Translations under genes and position numbers: made by a program
DNA from: an uncultured Prevotella sp.
Lineage (GTDB): Bacteria; Bacteroidota; Bacteroidia; Bacteroidales; Bacteroidaceae
NCBI GenBank assembly: GCA_945827565.1
Contig: CALZNR010000069.1
Location: forward strand, 1-7,077
Reading direction: 5' to 3'
Length of the DNA stretch: 7,077 nucleotides
Part shown: piece by piece, positions 1 through 7,033 of the stretch
Layout of the letters: each line of letters opens with the position of its first letter
How positions within the stretch are numbered: the stretch's first letter is position 1
Notes under the pieces: model-generated
Seen by the model: only the letters and a program-made list of their open reading frames with translations
Told to the model about the DNA's origin: nothing
Database searches by the model: none

Positions 1-1
1 A

Positions 2-1252
2 GAAATAACTAATCCTGTAAATGTTGCTGATGTTAATTGGACTAATGTAAGTGAAGGTAATTATCAGGTTTATAAAAAGACCACCACAAACAAGGTACCT
101 AATACTGAAGGTCCTAAAGTTATCTCTGGCACTATTGACCAAGCTAAAATCACCGTTCCTTTCATTATCGATGGTTCACAGGATGTGATGGCTGCCAGCA
201 CAGAATTGACTAAGTATGACGCTGATAGACTGAATGGCGGAGATGCATCTGACCCACGTGAAAATGTTGAAGCCTATTATCCAGAAACAACATTCAAGAA
301 TTATGCAAGATCTCTCTATTCTGCAAAGACAGCTCGCAAGGGTGTTCAGCCCAATCTGAAGTTTAAGCACCTGCTCACACGCTTCACCTTTGATGCCAAG
401 CAAATGGCTGATGCAACCAACGATGGTGTTGGCAATGACAATGAGGCAGTACGTATCAAGAAGATCGAGGTTAAATCAAAGATCAACGGTCAGATTGTGG
501 CTACATACCGCAACGTGGATCCAGAAGGTACAGCAGGTGTACCCACGGGTCTTAACTATGTGATTGAATCTGTGATGAATACAACTGGTGACGCTGAAGA
601 GTCTTTGCAATTGAAGAAGCGTCCTGACACTGACAATAACCCTGAAACTGCCCCTGACCAGAATGAACCATTGGTTGACCTGAAAGAAGGCGAAACAAAA
701 TATGAGTATATTGTATTGGTAGGAGGTGAAATTGTAAATAGTGTGGCAACTGGTGACGGTCCCACTGTACATTACGCAGTAGGTGAAAAAGTAGCAGAAG
801 CAGATGTAGCATCATTAGACCCAGACAATACGAGAAATCTCTACAAGAAAATTGAACTGAACGGTATTGCACTTAACACCACTGGCTATACAGGAATCGG
901 TGAAGCTCTGTTGGTGATGCCTGGTGAGAGAGAATATGTCATGGACATCACTGTGGAGCAGACTGTGTATGGTCGTGAGACTGCAAACGGTACTGGTGTA
1001 GCAACATCTAAAGAAGTGAAAACGCAAACTATCAAAGGTTTGAAAATCAAAGCTGCCGATGTGCTGAGTGGTTCTCATCCTAACAATGGAGAATCAGAAG
1101 AAACCAGCGCAAACCAGGAAACATTTGCTGCTGGCAATTCTTACAATGTCAGAGTGATGGTTTACGGTCTGACAAAGATTGAGGTGAAGACCACTCTCGA
1201 GCCATGGGAGAACGGTGGACACATTGACCTTGATCCCGATAAGCAGTTCTAA
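2..1252 (+). CDS. Fimbrillin-family (Mfa-like) surface protein, 5' truncated
   Basis: The reading frame is open from the first bases of the window to the TAA at 1250-1252, giving 416 visible residues. The start codon, signal peptide and lipobox lie off the window, and the internal GTG/ATG codons near 185 are not credible starts because the frame is open and protein-like upstream of them. Family evidence: an early V-P-F-x-x-D-G-S-Q-D-V-M-A-A segment (about nt 155-196), a central P-N-L-K-F-K-H-L-L-T-R-F motif (nt 350-385), and a C-terminus with A-G-N-S-Y-N-V-R-V-M-V-Y followed by a W-E-N-G-G acidic tail. This order is typical of the fimbrillin / Mfa-like family, whose members are exported lipoproteins that polymerise into type V pili or sit at pilus tips. 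The next gene has the same motifs, so the two are probably paralogous surface subunits. Codon use is AT-richer than in the downstream genes. Family assignment is fairly secure; whether it is a stalk, tip or stand-alone adhesin cannot be told. Confidence 0.85.
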   Translation, partial: EITNPVNVADVNWTNVSEGNYQVYKKTTTNKVPNTEGPKVISGTIDQAKITVPFIIDGSQDVMAASTELTKYDADRLNGGDASDPRENVEAYYPETTFKNYARSLYSAKTARKGVQPNLKFKHLLTRFTFDAKQMADATNDGVGNDNEAVRIKKIEVKSKINGQIVATYRNVDPEGTAGVPTGLNYVIESVMNTTGDAEESLQLKKRPDTDNNPETAPDQNEPLVDLKEGETKYEYIVLVGGEIVNSVATGDGPTVHYAVGEKVAEADVASLDPDNTRNLYKKIELNGIALNTTGYTGIGEALLVMPGEREYVMDITVEQTVYGRETANGTGVATSKEVKTQTIKGLKIKAADVLSGSHPNNGESEETSANQETFAAGNSYNVRVMVYGLTKIEVKTTLEPWENGGHIDLDPDKQF

Positions 1253-1287
1253 TTTCAGTAAGCACTGAACGTTAGAGTTGAACGGAA

Positions 1288-1325
1288 AAGGGGTGGGGTG
1301 CCACCACGGCACCCCACAGCCCCTT
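1288..1325 (+). terminator. GC-rich hairpin between the two fimbrillin genes
   Basis: The arms AAGGGG-TGGGGTGCC (1288-1302) and GGCACCCCA-CAG-CCCCTT (1308-1325) form 15 base pairs around a 5-base ACCAC loop, with a 3-base CAG bulge in the 3' arm. It begins 35 bases after the first gene's stop. The stem is very strong, but what follows is AAAGATTAC rather than a T run, so it is not a textbook intrinsic terminator. It may be a weak terminator, an attenuator that lowers expression of the second gene, or a 3'-end stabiliser of the upstream message. No Bacteroidetes-type TAnnTTTG promoter was seen in the rest of the intergenic region (1253-1362). Confidence 0.6.
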
Positions 1326-1362
1326 AAAGATTACAAACTAAAAAAGAATTAAACCAACGAAA

Positions 1363-2832
1363 ATGAGAAATTCAAAATATCTCTTGTTCTTCCTTGGCAT
1401 GGCATCTCTAACATTCACATGATGCTCCACCAGCGACAACTTCGCTGACGCTGCTGCCGATGACATTCCACAACTCACAGAAGACGAGAAGTGGGTGCTC
1501 GAGGCTAACAGCGATGTGGAGATTAAACTGGGAACGGGAGGCAATCAGGCGTTTACCAGGGCCATCATACCCGATGCAACCGACGGCAACTTTGACACCC
1601 ATGAGGGCATCGGCATGTTCTGTCTGGCAGCGTCTCAATTCGGAGATGCAAGTCCAATAGACTGGCAGCAATATAAAACTGTTGCAACTTCAGAGAGCGA
1701 TAAAAAGAAGCGCAATGAGGGCCGCTATATGAACTGGATGGGTATGGAATCATCTGATAATGCCCCAATAAACACCACTACCTGGGGAGGAAACGTAAAG
1801 GCAAATGCCACGAAAGTGACGGAAAACGAAAAAACTTACACCCGTATCGCTTGGGAAGACAACTTCACCCGCTTCTATCCCATGGGCAACTGGTACAGCT
1901 ACACCTTCTATGGCTACCATCCCTATCAGAGCAGTGTGACAACTACAGCTTCGAAAGTCTCTGTGGATATCCCCATCGATGGCTATACCGATGTGCTGTG
2001 GGGCCGTTCTTATAAGCCTACAGCTGATGAAGGGGAGTCTGCAGCTGAAGTGGAAGACACATGGTCGCAATATGCTTACAGCGGCAGATATTTCCGTGAG
2101 TATTTCAAAAAAAACAGTATGGATGCTAAAACTCCTGTAATGAAGTTCAAGCATGCCCTGTCGCGTCTCAACTTCAAGATTGCAAGAGGTGATGAGAAAG
2201 AGGCAGAGAAGGGTAAATTGTATCTGAAGAGACTGGTGCTGCTGGGCGACGTGCCTACGAGCGTTACGATGACCGTTGCAGATTTGACTTATGCGCCAAA
2301 TGATAACGCAGGAGACGTAAACTCTACGGAGGGACTGATAACAGCTGTCGGAACTTTCTATAACACGGTGACCGTTCCCGATATAGATGAGGATGGAGGC
2401 ACTGCAACCTACAATGGCGTGGAGTTGAAGTCTCAAGAGACGTGGAATGAAGAAAGTAAAGCCTACGTGCGTACCGAATTCAGTTCGCTAACAGAAGGGA
2501 AGGGCTATCCGTTGGAATATAAAGCATTAGTAACAAGCGAGAATCCTTCTGAAAAGTACGTAAACTATCCCAGTGTGGGCACAGGTATCATCATTCCGCC
2601 GACTTCAACTCCTGATTATCAGGTGCTGTTGACCATCGGTTTGGACTATAAAGATGGCAAATCGTATGAGTTCACTCCCCAAAGCCCTACCAAGATTTCC
2701 TTTACAGGTAACAAAATAGAGGCTGGAAAGCAATACAACATCTACATTACCGTATATACTCCAGAGGAGATTGTGGTGAATGCAGAACTGGTGCGATGGA
2801 CGGAGGTGGACGGCTCGGAACTTGAATTCTGA
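1363..2832 (+). pseudogene. Fimbrillin-family (Mfa-like) lipoprotein gene interrupted by TGA in the signal peptide
   Basis: The natural start is the ATG at 1363, after an A-rich leader, and gives a lipoprotein signal peptide: M-R-N-S-K-Y, a hydrophobic core L-L-F-F-L-G-M-A-S-L-T-F-T, then a TGA stop (1420-1422), then C-S-T-S-D-N. The same frame stays open to a TGA at 2830-2832, so the gene has 489 codons including the internal stop. The missing residue is the lipobox -1 position, normally Gly, Ala or Ser; one G-to-T change from GGA would explain it. Family motifs follow: a Y-P-M-G-N-W-Y-S-Y-T-F-Y-G-Y-H-P-Y segment, D-V-L-W-G-R-S-Y, F-K-H-A-L-S-R-L-N-F-K-I (codons 262-273), and a C-terminal A-G-K-Q-Y-N-I-Y-I-T-V-Y with a W-T-E-V-D-G tail. 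The body looks under normal coding constraint, so the lesion is recent, strain-specific or a sequencing error. Internal starts (GTG 1495, later ATG codons) would give a protein without an export signal. The family's normal role is a surface pilus or adhesin subunit. Confidence 0.8.
1420..1422 (+). other. In-frame TGA at the lipobox -1 codon
   Basis: This codon sits directly before TGC, the expected lipidated cysteine, in the frame of the ATG at 1363. The same gene ends in TGA at 2830, so general reassignment of TGA to an amino acid in this genome is unlikely. A single-base change from GGA (Gly) or TCA (Ser) gives TGA and would restore a standard lipobox. Confidence 0.85.
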
Positions 2833-2855
2833 TACCCCCTCATTCTTACAAACAG

Positions 2856-2895
2856 GGATATGCCTGCGCTCACAGCAGGGCAGGCATATCCTTTT
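2856..2895 (+). terminator. Intrinsic terminator after the second fimbrillin gene
   Basis: A perfect 12-base-pair inverted repeat, GGATATGCCTGC (2856-2867) and GCAGGCATATCC (2880-2891), encloses a 12-base loop and is followed at once by TTTT (2892-2895). It begins 23 bases after the stop codon at 2830-2832. The stem and T run fit Rho-independent termination and would separate the fimbrillin transcript from the envelope trio. The T run is short, so some readthrough is possible. Confidence 0.85.
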
Positions 2896-2966
2896 AAAGA
2901 AAAAAACGGAAACGGCAAAACAACAGACACACGGCAGGAGCACCCGCCAAAACACATACCAACGAT
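2896..2966 (+). promoter_or_regulatory. T-free A-rich leader before the DUF3575 gene
   Basis: Bases 2896-2956 contain no T at all (61 bases of A, C and G), and only two T bases occur before the ATG at 2967. The stretch starts immediately after the terminator T run. Such an A-rich sequence should be weakly structured as RNA, which suits Bacteroidetes translation starts that do not use a Shine-Dalgarno site; none is visible here. A Bacteroidetes housekeeping promoter needs a TAnnTTTG box, so it cannot lie within this T-free part. Any promoter for the downstream genes must overlap or precede the terminator, or transcription arrives by readthrough. Confidence 0.45.
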
Positions 2967-3533
2967 ATGCAGACACCCAAGAGACTGACACTGATTCTTG
3001 CAACGCTTCTCACCGCCACCATCAGCATCAAGGCGCAGATGGTGGCCGTGAGCACCGATGTGCCATGGCTGCTGATGCAGTCGCCCAATGTGGCAGCAGA
3101 GATAGTGGTGGGCAACAAATCGTCGGTGGTGCTCAGCGTTATGGGCAACCACAAACCGTGGGGCAAAGACCTGAAGATTCTTGCCGTTCAACCCGAATAC
3201 AGATATTATTTCTCCGCCCGTCCCATGCACCACTGGTTTGTGGGCATAGGTGCCGTGGCAGCCGCATACAACATCACGTGGAGTGGCAAGGTGTATCATG
3301 GCGATGCCTATGGCGGAGGCCTCACCTTGGGCTATGTGTGGAACCTCACCAAGCGCCTCGGCATTGACTTCCATGCCGGCGTGGGACTGATCTCCTACAA
3401 GCAAAAAGAATATTTTGTTCACGATAACTTTGATGCCGACTACACCGTGGATGGCACCCAGCGCACCAACGCCACCGGCAATGTGCTGCTGCCCACCAGA
3501 GTGGGAGTGTCGGTGAGCTACATATTGAGATAG
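2967..3533 (+). CDS. DUF3575-family secreted outer-membrane-type protein
   Basis: This 188-residue protein begins with a clear signal peptide: M-Q-T-P-K-R, a hydrophobic core, then I-K-A-Q, with cleavage near residue 24. The mature start, V-S-T-D-V-P-W-L-L-M-Q-S-P-N-V-A-A-E-I, matches the signature opening of DUF3575 proteins, which are common in Bacteroidetes beside fimbrial genes. The rest is built of alternating short strands rich in Gly and aromatic residues (Y-R-Y-Y-F-S-A-R, H-H-W-F-V-G-I-G-A, G-G-G-L-T-L-G-Y-V-W) and ends in V-G-V-S-V-S-Y-I-L-R, the shape of a small eight-strand-like outer-membrane barrel. The molecular function of DUF3575 is not established; a role in assembling or anchoring surface fibres is inferred from neighbours. 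It leads a close three-gene cluster, with 33 bases to the next start. Length and start are normal for the family. Confidence 0.88.
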   Translation: MQTPKRLTLILATLLTATISIKAQMVAVSTDVPWLLMQSPNVAAEIVVGNKSSVVLSVMGNHKPWGKDLKILAVQPEYRYYFSARPMHHWFVGIGAVAAAYNITWSGKVYHGDAYGGGLTLGYVWNLTKRLGIDFHAGVGLISYKQKEYFVHDNFDADYTVDGTQRTNATGNVLLPTRVGVSVSYILR

Positions 3534-3566
3534 ACAACCTGTAAGGTCCGTGCTCTGAGAAACGTT

Positions 3567-6401
3567 ATGAGTATAGAATTGAGAAAAAAGAGTCATCTGC
3601 TCACCCGCTTGTTCGGAAAGGCTTCCCTGCTGAGGGCGGGGATGCTGGGAGCCCTTGTGCTGTGCTCGCTCATCGCCTTTGCCCAGGAGGCAGCCGAGTA
3701 TAAGGGCACCATCAAGGTGCACAACAAGATGTACAACGAGGACGACAACATCGGCAAGAGGGGCGACATCATATACTATGGCTCCTTCCCCACCAAAGAG
3801 CGTGCCGCCACGGTGAGAAAGGGCCTGGAAAAGCTTCTCAACTCGGGCAACAGTGGCATGTTTGACCCCGATTTGGAGAAGAAGCTGAAGAAATACTGCG
3901 ACAACAACAACCTTGTGAGCAAGGTCAGGGGCAACGGCTCCTTCTCCAAGATGGCATTGCCCGGCTTTGTGTTCCTCTTCTTTTTCAACGAAGAGACGGT
4001 ACAGGACAAAATCTTTGAAATCAGGGTGGATAATCCCAACAAGACATACACGGCAACGTTCACGGTGAACCGCACCCGTGAGGTGATTAGCGAGGGTAAG
4101 GCACGCAAGCAAGACGAGATAGGCTCCGAGCCTGCCGGCGACCCCGATGATGGCAATGAGTACTTCCCCATCAAGTTCACCCTGCACGGTCCAGGCGTTG
4201 CCAACGAGTCGTCGCGCATCATTGTGCAGACCTATGCCGTGGACTGCCAGACAGAAGACACCGTGGCATTCCTCCGCCCCGTGGTGTATGAGGGTCCCGA
4301 GTATCACGAACTGCAAGACAAGCGCAAGGGCTTTGACTACTTTGCCAATGACCCGCTGAGCTGCGGCTACAGCAGCAAGTTGCAGTTGGCCTATGAGAGC
4401 GATGTGATGGTAGATACCGTGGTGGTGTTTCCCAAGACCGAGGCACACAAAACAAAAACCTTCAAGGGCCCCTACACCTTCATCATTGAAGACTATCACC
4501 ATGTGAAGCGTAGAGAGGTGGCCATGGGCACCTGTCTGCGACAGCGTCCGTTCAAGTTTCTCAACTTCAACATCGCCACCGCCGACATAGAGCTTAACGA
4601 GGAGTTCAAGCAGGCGGCAGAGGAAAACTTCTCCAAGCAAGACCGCAAGCTGAACCTGCTGTTCAAGGTGGGTACCGCCGAGATGGAGGCCGACTCGCTG
4701 AACCAAGTAACGCTGCACAACATGATTCGCGAACTGAAAGAGTGGGGCGACCGCCTGGTGAATGTAAGCATCGAGGGTGCCGCCTCGCCCGATGGACCCA
4801 CGCAGAAAAATATGGATCTGGCGCGCCAGCGTGCCAGTGCCGCCCTTGCCATGATCAAGGCCAGTGTGGGCAAAGGCTCCTCCTCTGCCCCCAAGGTAAG
4901 GGTGTATGAGTGGACCGATGTGGCAGACATCTTGGAGAAAGAGGGCAACAGGGCGCAAGCCGACGAGCTGCGCAGCATTGTGGAGAGCAACCCCGGCGAT
5001 GCCGCCGACCCCCTGGTCTATAGGCTGTCGTATTATGCCGACACCATTGCTCCTGTGCTGCGCACCCTGCGAGCCATGAAGCTCTCGTACATGTATCAGC
5101 GACAGAAAATCCTGACACCGGCAGAGTGCCGCGAATTCTATTACCAGAACAGGGCAGCCGGCGCAGAGGGCCGCCTCAAGCTGAGCCAGCTGTCAGACGG
5201 TGACTTCTACAACCTCTACACCGTCATCACCGACTCTGCCGAGGTGGATACCATCACCAAGATAGCCTACCAGAAAATCATCAAGGGCTACGACTACCAG
5301 TATGTGTCGAAGGTGGCACCCTACGTGGCCAACAAGATGGCACTGCTGCGACTGAGAGAGGGCGTGCCCGATGCCTCTATCCTGGACCCCTTCATCGACT
5401 ACAGTATGCGTGGCGTCAATGCCCATAAATACATCGACGACGACACCAGGCCCATCGTCAACAGGGCAGAGCACCTGCTGAACCAAGCCATCATCTACTT
5501 CCAGAAGCAGAAGATGGACTCGTGCAACTATCTGATAAAAAAGCTCAAGGGTGCCGGCAATATCTCTGCTGATGTGATGGAGAGCGTGGCCAAGGTGGAG
5601 AAGTTTATGAACCTGAAACGCCTGCACTACAACCGCCATCGCAATGCAGAGGAAGAGGCCGACTACCAGTCAGCCAAGGAGTTTGTGCTCGGCTCTTCAG
5701 ACGAGAACAAAGCCATCCTCTACACCGAGGTAGAAGACTGGGGAATGCGCGATGAGGCAGAGAAGTATGTGGATCAGATGGACAACCGCAACCCCAAGAA
5801 GTGGTATCTGAAAGCCCTGCTCCATGTGGATAAGGCAGGAACGGAAGAAGATGCGGTGAACTATCCCGACGAGCAGATCAGCGTGCCCGTGGCAGAGCTA
5901 AACGGTCAGAAGCTGCTGAGCGAAGACGAGGAGACCGACCTGATGATGAGTGACCCGGCGGCTTACAACATGTACATGCGAGTGAAAGACACGCTGGAGA
6001 TAATGCAGAAAGAGTACAACGCACGCTATGCCGAGGAGATGGAGAAAAGGCAGGCAGGGCGTATGCGTTTCGACAGCATCCCCCGCTATCTGGCATTCTT
6101 CCATCACAGTTTTGAGTTGCAGCCCGATTACAAGCGCTTCTACTTCAACGAGGGACTGGTCAACGACGACAAGCGCGAAAAGTACAGCTATCGCCGCAAA
6201 GACATCCCCAAGTACAAGGTGATGTTCGACCTTATCATGGACGAGGAGGCAAGCAGGCGCGAGGAAGAGCTGCAGAAGTTGGCAGCCGATGCCAAGGAGG
6301 CAGCCGCCGCCACAGAGCAGCAGGCTCCGGCAGCCGCCGGTGAGGCAGCAGAAACACCTGCCGCCACAGCGCCTGAGAACGAATCAGAAACAAAACAGTA
6401 G
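3567..6401 (+). CDS. Large envelope protein with an OmpA-like domain (fimbrial-locus type)
   Basis: This 944-residue protein has a long-n-region signal peptide (residues 1-40, ending I-A-F-A-Q). Residues about 41-340 are a mixed strand region I do not recognise. Residues about 362-430 match the OmpA C-terminal fold: L-L-F-K-V-G-T-A-E-M, a helix, V-S-I-E-G-A-A-S-P-D-G, then N-M-D-L-A-R-Q-R-A. That domain normally binds peptidoglycan non-covalently. Residues 440-510 (V-Y-E-W-T-D-V-A-D-I-L, then A-P-V-L-R-T-L-R) resemble the insert-plus-helix layout of Bacteroidetes fimbria-associated OmpA-like proteins. Residues about 620-760 look helical and TPR-like. The last 45 or so residues are a charged helix running into a disordered Ala/Glu/Pro-rich tail. 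The protein is much longer than a usual OmpA-family protein, mainly because of the C-terminal half. It is probably periplasmic or outer-membrane-associated; a role as a peptidoglycan-linked scaffold for the neighbouring surface system is inference. Confidence 0.8.
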   Translation: MSIELRKKSHLLTRLFGKASLLRAGMLGALVLCSLIAFAQEAAEYKGTIKVHNKMYNEDDNIGKRGDIIYYGSFPTKERAATVRKGLEKLLNSGNSGMFDPDLEKKLKKYCDNNNLVSKVRGNGSFSKMALPGFVFLFFFNEETVQDKIFEIRVDNPNKTYTATFTVNRTREVISEGKARKQDEIGSEPAGDPDDGNEYFPIKFTLHGPGVANESSRIIVQTYAVDCQTEDTVAFLRPVVYEGPEYHELQDKRKGFDYFANDPLSCGYSSKLQLAYESDVMVDTVVVFPKTEAHKTKTFKGPYTFIIEDYHHVKRREVAMGTCLRQRPFKFLNFNIATADIELNEEFKQAAEENFSKQDRKLNLLFKVGTAEMEADSLNQVTLHNMIRELKEWGDRLVNVSIEGAASPDGPTQKNMDLARQRASAALAMIKASVGKGSSSAPKVRVYEWTDVADILEKEGNRAQADELRSIVESNPGDAADPLVYRLSYYADTIAPVLRTLRAMKLSYMYQRQKILTPAECREFYYQNRAAGAEGRLKLSQLSDGDFYNLYTVITDSAEVDTITKIAYQKIIKGYDYQYVSKVAPYVANKMALLRLREGVPDASILDPFIDYSMRGVNAHKYIDDDTRPIVNRAEHLLNQAIIYFQKQKMDSCNYLIKKLKGAGNISADVMESVAKVEKFMNLKRLHYNRHRNAEEEADYQSAKEFVLGSSDENKAILYTEVEDWGMRDEAEKYVDQMDNRNPKKWYLKALLHVDKAGTEEDAVNYPDEQISVPVAELNGQKLLSEDEETDLMMSDPAAYNMYMRVKDTLEIMQKEYNARYAEEMEKRQAGRMRFDSIPRYLAFFHHSFELQPDYKRFYFNEGLVNDDKREKYSYRRKDIPKYKVMFDLIMDEEASRREEELQKLAADAKEAAAATEQQAPAAAGEAAETPAATAPENESETKQ

Positions 6402-6404
6402 AGA

Positions 6405-7033
6405 ATGAGATTTCCGGCAATGATACATAGCACACGCAAATGGATGAGGGCGGCACTCGTGGTATGCTGCATGGCAGGTATGCCTGCCGCTGCACAGGTG
6501 ACGCAAGAAACACCCATCGACTCGCTCGACGATGAGACCATCGCCAAGAGCAGGGCAGCGCATGGCAAGAACAGTGCCCGTGAAGAGGGGCAGTTTGATG
6601 CCATGGACTATGTGCTCGACAGTCGCTGGAGAGCCTATGGCGAGGACTTTACCAATCGCTGGGACGACCACCTGTTTGTGCAGTTTGGTGGCGGGCTGGA
6701 GCAGATAGCCTCCCCCTCTTCCAACTATCAGTTTGCACCGCTCACCAGCGCCCATTTTGCCCTGGGCAAGCAGTTGGACCGCCTCAACACCCTGCGCCTG
6801 CACCTGCGTGCAAGCTGGGGCAATCAGGAATACAAGGCAAAGGTATATACCGCCTTTGGCGCCCGTTTGGAACATCTGTTCAGTCTCACCTCCTACGTCA
6901 GAGGCTATAACCCCGCCCGCCTCATAGACATCTCCACCCTGGTGGGTGTGGGTGTGCAGCAAGCCAAGTTGGTGGAAGAGAAAGGACTGGCATTTGAAGC
7001 ACATGCCGGACTGCAACTCAAGTTCTTTACAGG
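6405..7033 (+). CDS. Predicted secreted beta-barrel-like outer-membrane protein, 3' truncated
   Basis: The ATG at 6405 lies three bases after the preceding stop, pointing to translational coupling in one operon; a second in-frame ATG at 6420 is a possible alternative start. The frame is open for 209 codons to 7031, where genuine sequence gives way to adapter at 7034. The N-terminus is a signal peptide (basic residues T-R-K-W-M-R, core A-A-L-V-V-C-C-M-A-G-M, cleavage near P-A-A-A-Q, residue 31). After a charged linker rich in Asp, Glu and Ser, from about residue 85 the protein alternates short amphipathic strands with Gly and aromatic residues (H-L-F-V-Q-F-G-G-G-L-E, L-R-L-H-L-R-A-S-W-G-N, S-L-T-S-Y-V-R-G-Y). 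This resembles an outer-membrane barrel. I do not recognise the family. Tight linkage to the OmpA-like gene suggests the two products work together at the outer membrane. Confidence 0.75.

Noticed and set aside
1253..1362. An invertible promoter or recombination site of the kind that phase-varies Bacteroides fimbriae.
   Set aside because: The only inverted repeat is the short-loop hairpin, with no separated repeat pair, no TAnnTTTG promoter between repeats and no recombinase gene in the window.
1420..1447. TGA read as selenocysteine, with a small CAGCGA/TCGCTG hairpin (1431-1447) 8 bases downstream resembling a SECIS element.
   Set aside because: The hairpin has only 6 pairs and a CAACT loop without the GU features of bacterial SECIS elements, and selenocysteine at a lipobox -1 position has no precedent I know of. 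A point mutation is simpler.
1420..2832. Genome-wide reassignment of TGA to Gly or Trp.
   Set aside because: The same gene ends at a TGA (2830-2832) right after the expected fimbrillin C-terminus and just before a terminator, so TGA acts as stop here.
1495..2832. The GTG at 1495 as the true start of the second fimbrillin gene.
   Set aside because: It lies inside the mature region after an in-frame signal peptide and cysteine, has no leader signal, and would give a protein with no export sequence.
2742..4958. A 738-codon open frame on the minus strand, antisense to the DUF3575 and OmpA-like genes.
   Set aside because: Its codons are in exact register with the sense codons of both genes, so it stays open only because the sense strand avoids TTA, CTA and TCA. 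It has no family motif, and the sense genes have signal peptides and recognisable domains.
1..7033. CRISPR array, tRNA, rRNA or resident insertion sequence.
   Set aside because: No regularly spaced repeats, cloverleaf-like sequences, rRNA motifs or transposase-like frames were seen on either strand.
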